Below, in pieces: positions 12,371-13,887 of a stretch of 13,887 bases of DNA. The notes under the pieces are model-generated. The model had not been told where the DNA came from, ran no database searches, and was given only the letters and a program-made list of their open reading frames with translations. This DNA comes from Candidatus Nanopelagicales bacterium (GTDB lineage Bacteria; Actinomycetota; Actinomycetes; S36-B12; UBA10799). Numbering within the stretch: position 1 is the stretch's first letter; each line of letters starts with the position of its first letter. The stretch is from the NCBI GenBank assembly GCA_025455985.1, contig JALOLM010000018.1:1-13887 (forward strand), in the 5' to 3' direction. Made by a program: the position numbers and the translations under genes.

Positions 12371-12635
12371 GAAGGGCTACCTGTTCGTGAGGATGAGTCG
12401 GACGCGGCGGTCAAGTCCCGGGGCGCGTTCAGCCGTTATGGCCGTGCCGTACGTTGACCCCACCCGGGGGGAACGGCGAACCACCTGTCGGGTGTCCCTC
12501 GGACCTATGCGCCGCTGCTTTCGGCCAGCCGCAGAGGCACGCGAAGGCGTCGGTGTCCGAGTCGATGAACTGAGGTGGGGCTCTGGCAACCTGCGATGGA
12601 CGAGGCCAGCAGGCCAGTCGCTGCCCATCCTGGCG
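12371..12635. other. Intergenic stretch, no supported gene
   Basis: 265 nt. An 83-codon open frame fills most of it on the minus strand (12377-12628), but it is Arg/Ser/Pro-rich with weakly biased third positions and no clear ribosome-binding site, so it is not called. TTGACC on the minus strand (12414-12409) could be a -35 for the gene ending at 11876, but no convincing -10 follows. Confidence 0.4.
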
Positions 12636-12893
12636 TCACGTTCTGGGGGCAGCGGAGCGCAGCACGGCCGCGCGGGTGTGGTACTCGGATTCGTCGATCT
12701 CGCCGCGGGCGAACCGCTGGTCGAGGATGTCGAGTGGATCCTGCTGCCCCGTGGCTTTGCCGGTGGTGTCGCGGTTTGACCGGAAGATCGCCGCTACCGC
12801 GAAGATCACCAGCGTCCAGAACGCGGCCATACTCAGGGCCATCACAAGCCAGTTTGCCCATCCCATTCCATCGTGATACCAACCCATGAACAT
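12636..12893 (-). CDS. Second small SHOCT-domain membrane protein
   Basis: 85 residues from the ATG at 12893, which has AAGGAG six bases upstream; longer in-frame starts would bury that site. The N-terminus MFMGWYHDGMGWANW is rich in Trp, Met and His, then one transmembrane helix (about 14-37), a short polar linker and a SHOCT segment (LDILDQRFARGEIDESEYHT, about 54-73). The architecture matches the 1865-2140 protein, though sequence outside the SHOCT part is only loosely similar. Like that gene it is divergent from a copper-related gene across a TGAAG-type box (12960-12976), about 67 nt from its start. Probably a paralogue in the same regulon; molecular role unknown. Confidence 0.83.
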   Translation of the reverse strand: MFMGWYHDGMGWANWLVMALSMAAFWTLVIFAVAAIFRSNRDTTGKATGQQDPLDILDQRFARGEIDESEYHTRAAVLRSAAPRT

Positions 12894-12959
12894 CTTCTTC
12901 TCCTTACTCGACGTGTATTCACTGTCGTTCGCCAAGGTCGGCAACTGGGTGGTCATTCC

Positions 12960-12976
12960 ATGAAGGTTCGCTGAAG
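12960..12976 (+). promoter_or_regulatory. CopR-like box upstream of the response regulator
   Basis: ATGAAGGTTCGCTGAAG matches the box at 2209-2225 in 16 of 17 positions. It lies between the divergent SHOCT gene and the response regulator, 61 nt before the preferred regulator start, similar to the 45-60 nt seen before the oxidase. This implies autoregulation of the two-component system. Confidence 0.72.
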
Positions 12977-13037
12977 AACGCCGACCGCTGACTCGAGCAT
13001 GGCCTCAACCGGTCGCGCGGCTGCCACCATGGTCGGT

Positions 13038-13781
13038 ATGGGATCCCACGCATCTGATCAGGATGCCGCGCACTCCCGGCCGACGTCAGAGTTGCGTGCC
13101 CTCGTGGTAGAGGACGAGAGGGAGCTGGCCGGTGTCGTGGCCAGCTACCTGCAGCGCGCTGGGTTCGAGGTGACGCTGGCCCACGATGGCCTCGAGGCGG
13201 TGAACACTGCCCGGGAGGTTGATCCGGACGTCATCGTTCTCGACCTTGGCCTGCCGAGCCTGGACGGTGTGGAGGTGTGTCGCAGGGTCCGGACGTTCTC
13301 CGACTGCTATGTCGTGATGCTCACCGCCCGTGCCGACGAGGTCGACACTCTGATCGGATTGTCTGTTGGAGCCGATGACTACATGACGAAACCCTTTAGT
13401 CCACGCGAGCTCAGCGCGCGGGTCACCGCGATGCTCAGGCGGCCACGCGCCTCTAGGGGCCTGCTGGACGCAGCGGACGTCAAGTCCTTCGGGGCGCTGA
13501 GTATCGACATCCAGGGTCGGGATGTGTGGCTGGACGGGGAGCCGGTGCAGCTCACACGCACGGAGTTCGACGTGCTCGCCGCCCTCGCCGAACGACCGCG
13601 GATGGCCTTCTCACGTCGCCAACTCATCGACCACGTCTGGGGCGAAACGTGGGTGGGCGATGAGCACCTCGTCGACGTGCACGTCGGGCACCTGCGACGC
13701 AAGGTCGGTGACGATGCCACCCGGGGCAGGTATGTGCGTACGGTGCGCGGCATCGGCTACCGAATGGGCACCGGCGAATGA
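13038..13781 (+). CDS. OmpR/PhoB-family response regulator, probable copper regulator (CopR-like)
   Basis: 247 residues. The receiver domain has the acidic pocket VEDE (about 24-27), the phosphoacceptor Asp69 in VLDLGLPSLDG, Thr96 in MLTA, and Lys118 in TKPFSP. The C-terminal winged helix includes LTRTEFDVLAALAERP, RRQLIDHVWGE, LVDVHVGHLRRKVG and VRTVRGIGYRMG. In-frame ATGs at 12999, 13029 and 13038 are possible and none has a strong ribosome-binding site. 13038 was chosen because 12999 lies only 22 nt after the regulatory box, probably upstream of the transcript start, and the extra residues look unlike a receiver N-terminus. It overlaps the kinase gene in ATGA. The shared TGAAG-type box upstream and at the copper operon suggests it activates both; the metal assignment is inferred from those targets. 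Confidence 0.9.
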   Translation: MGSHASDQDAAHSRPTSELRALVVEDERELAGVVASYLQRAGFEVTLAHDGLEAVNTAREVDPDVIVLDLGLPSLDGVEVCRRVRTFSDCYVVMLTARADEVDTLIGLSVGADDYMTKPFSPRELSARVTAMLRRPRASRGLLDAADVKSFGALSIDIQGRDVWLDGEPVQLTRTEFDVLAALAERPRMAFSRRQLIDHVWGETWVGDEHLVDVHVGHLRRKVGDDATRGRYVRTVRGIGYRMGTGE

Positions 13782-13887
13782 CACCAGGCGCATCGAGCCC
13801 GCCGGGCGAGGTGGGCCAGCAGCGGTCAGGCGGCGGGTTCGCGACCCGGTTACTCGCGGCACAGGGACTCGTGCTGGTGGCCGGGGC
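13778..13887 (+). CDS. Sensor histidine kinase, N-terminal fragment (cut by window end)
   Basis: ATG 13778 overlaps the regulator's TGA in ATGA. Only 36 codons are visible: a short Ser/Pro/Gly-rich cytoplasmic start, then FATRLLAAQGLVLVAG, which looks like the first transmembrane helix of a sensor kinase. No histidine kinase domain lies in the window. The call rests on position and overlap after an OmpR-type regulator. It would be the copper-sensing partner (CopS-like). Confidence 0.7.
   Translation, partial: MTPGASSPPGEVGQQRSGGGFATRLLAAQGLVLVAG

Noticed and set aside
12377..12628. 83-codon minus-strand frame filling the gap between the SHOCT and unknown membrane genes
   Set aside because: Arg/Ser/Pro-rich, weak third-position bias, no ribosome-binding site and no family resemblance.
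1..13887. CRISPR array, tRNA or rRNA genes
   Set aside because: No regularly spaced repeat-spacer pattern and no cloverleaf or rRNA-like stretch was seen on either strand.

Overview
This is a high-GC Actinomycetota window, judged from GC-rich third codon positions, Tat and lipobox lipoproteins, and the protein families present. It is a heavy-metal resistance island assembled from mobile pieces. Nothing here fixes genus, or chromosome versus plasmid, although a resolvase with its own res-like site is compatible with a transposon or plasmid.

Layout. 1-798: 3' end of a TolB-like beta-propeller gene. 785-964 (minus): N-terminal relic of an IS21-type transposase. 1164-1845: res-like site and serine resolvase. 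1865-2140 (minus): small SHOCT membrane protein. 2296-7774: copper operon of multicopper oxidase, DUF305 lipoprotein, Asp-box propeller lipoprotein and Cu(I) P1B-ATPase. 7902-9515: complete IS110-family element. 9680-11604 (minus): operon of a CmtR-like ArsR sensor and two CDF-type transporters. 11876-12370 (minus): unknown membrane protein. 12636-12893 (minus): second SHOCT protein. 13038-13781 and 13778-end: OmpR-type response regulator overlapping the start of a sensor kinase.

How the genes work together. The ATPase would move Cu(I) out of the cytoplasm. The oxidase, the Met/His-rich DUF305 protein and the propeller protein, all predicted lipoproteins, would act outside the membrane. A 17-bp element, ATGAAGGTTCGNTGAAG (TGAAG repeated at an 11-bp period), occurs three times: as an inverted pair between the first SHOCT gene and the oxidase, and once between the second SHOCT gene and the response regulator. 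The two-component system is therefore probably the copper regulator (CopRS-like) of both loci. The metal operon between them appears to have its own control, by a sensor with Cd/Pb-type cysteines.

Most notable. The non-coding left end of the IS110 element reads as a bridge RNA. Putative target-loop guides match the left flank (AAGGCCT). Putative donor-loop guides match the element's right end (TGGGGTGTC) and, as a reverse complement, its left end (CCATTAG). These matches fix the ends at CT core dinucleotides. Joining the ends in a circle would also create a promoter (TTGACC, 18 nt, TCTAAT) reading into the RNA.
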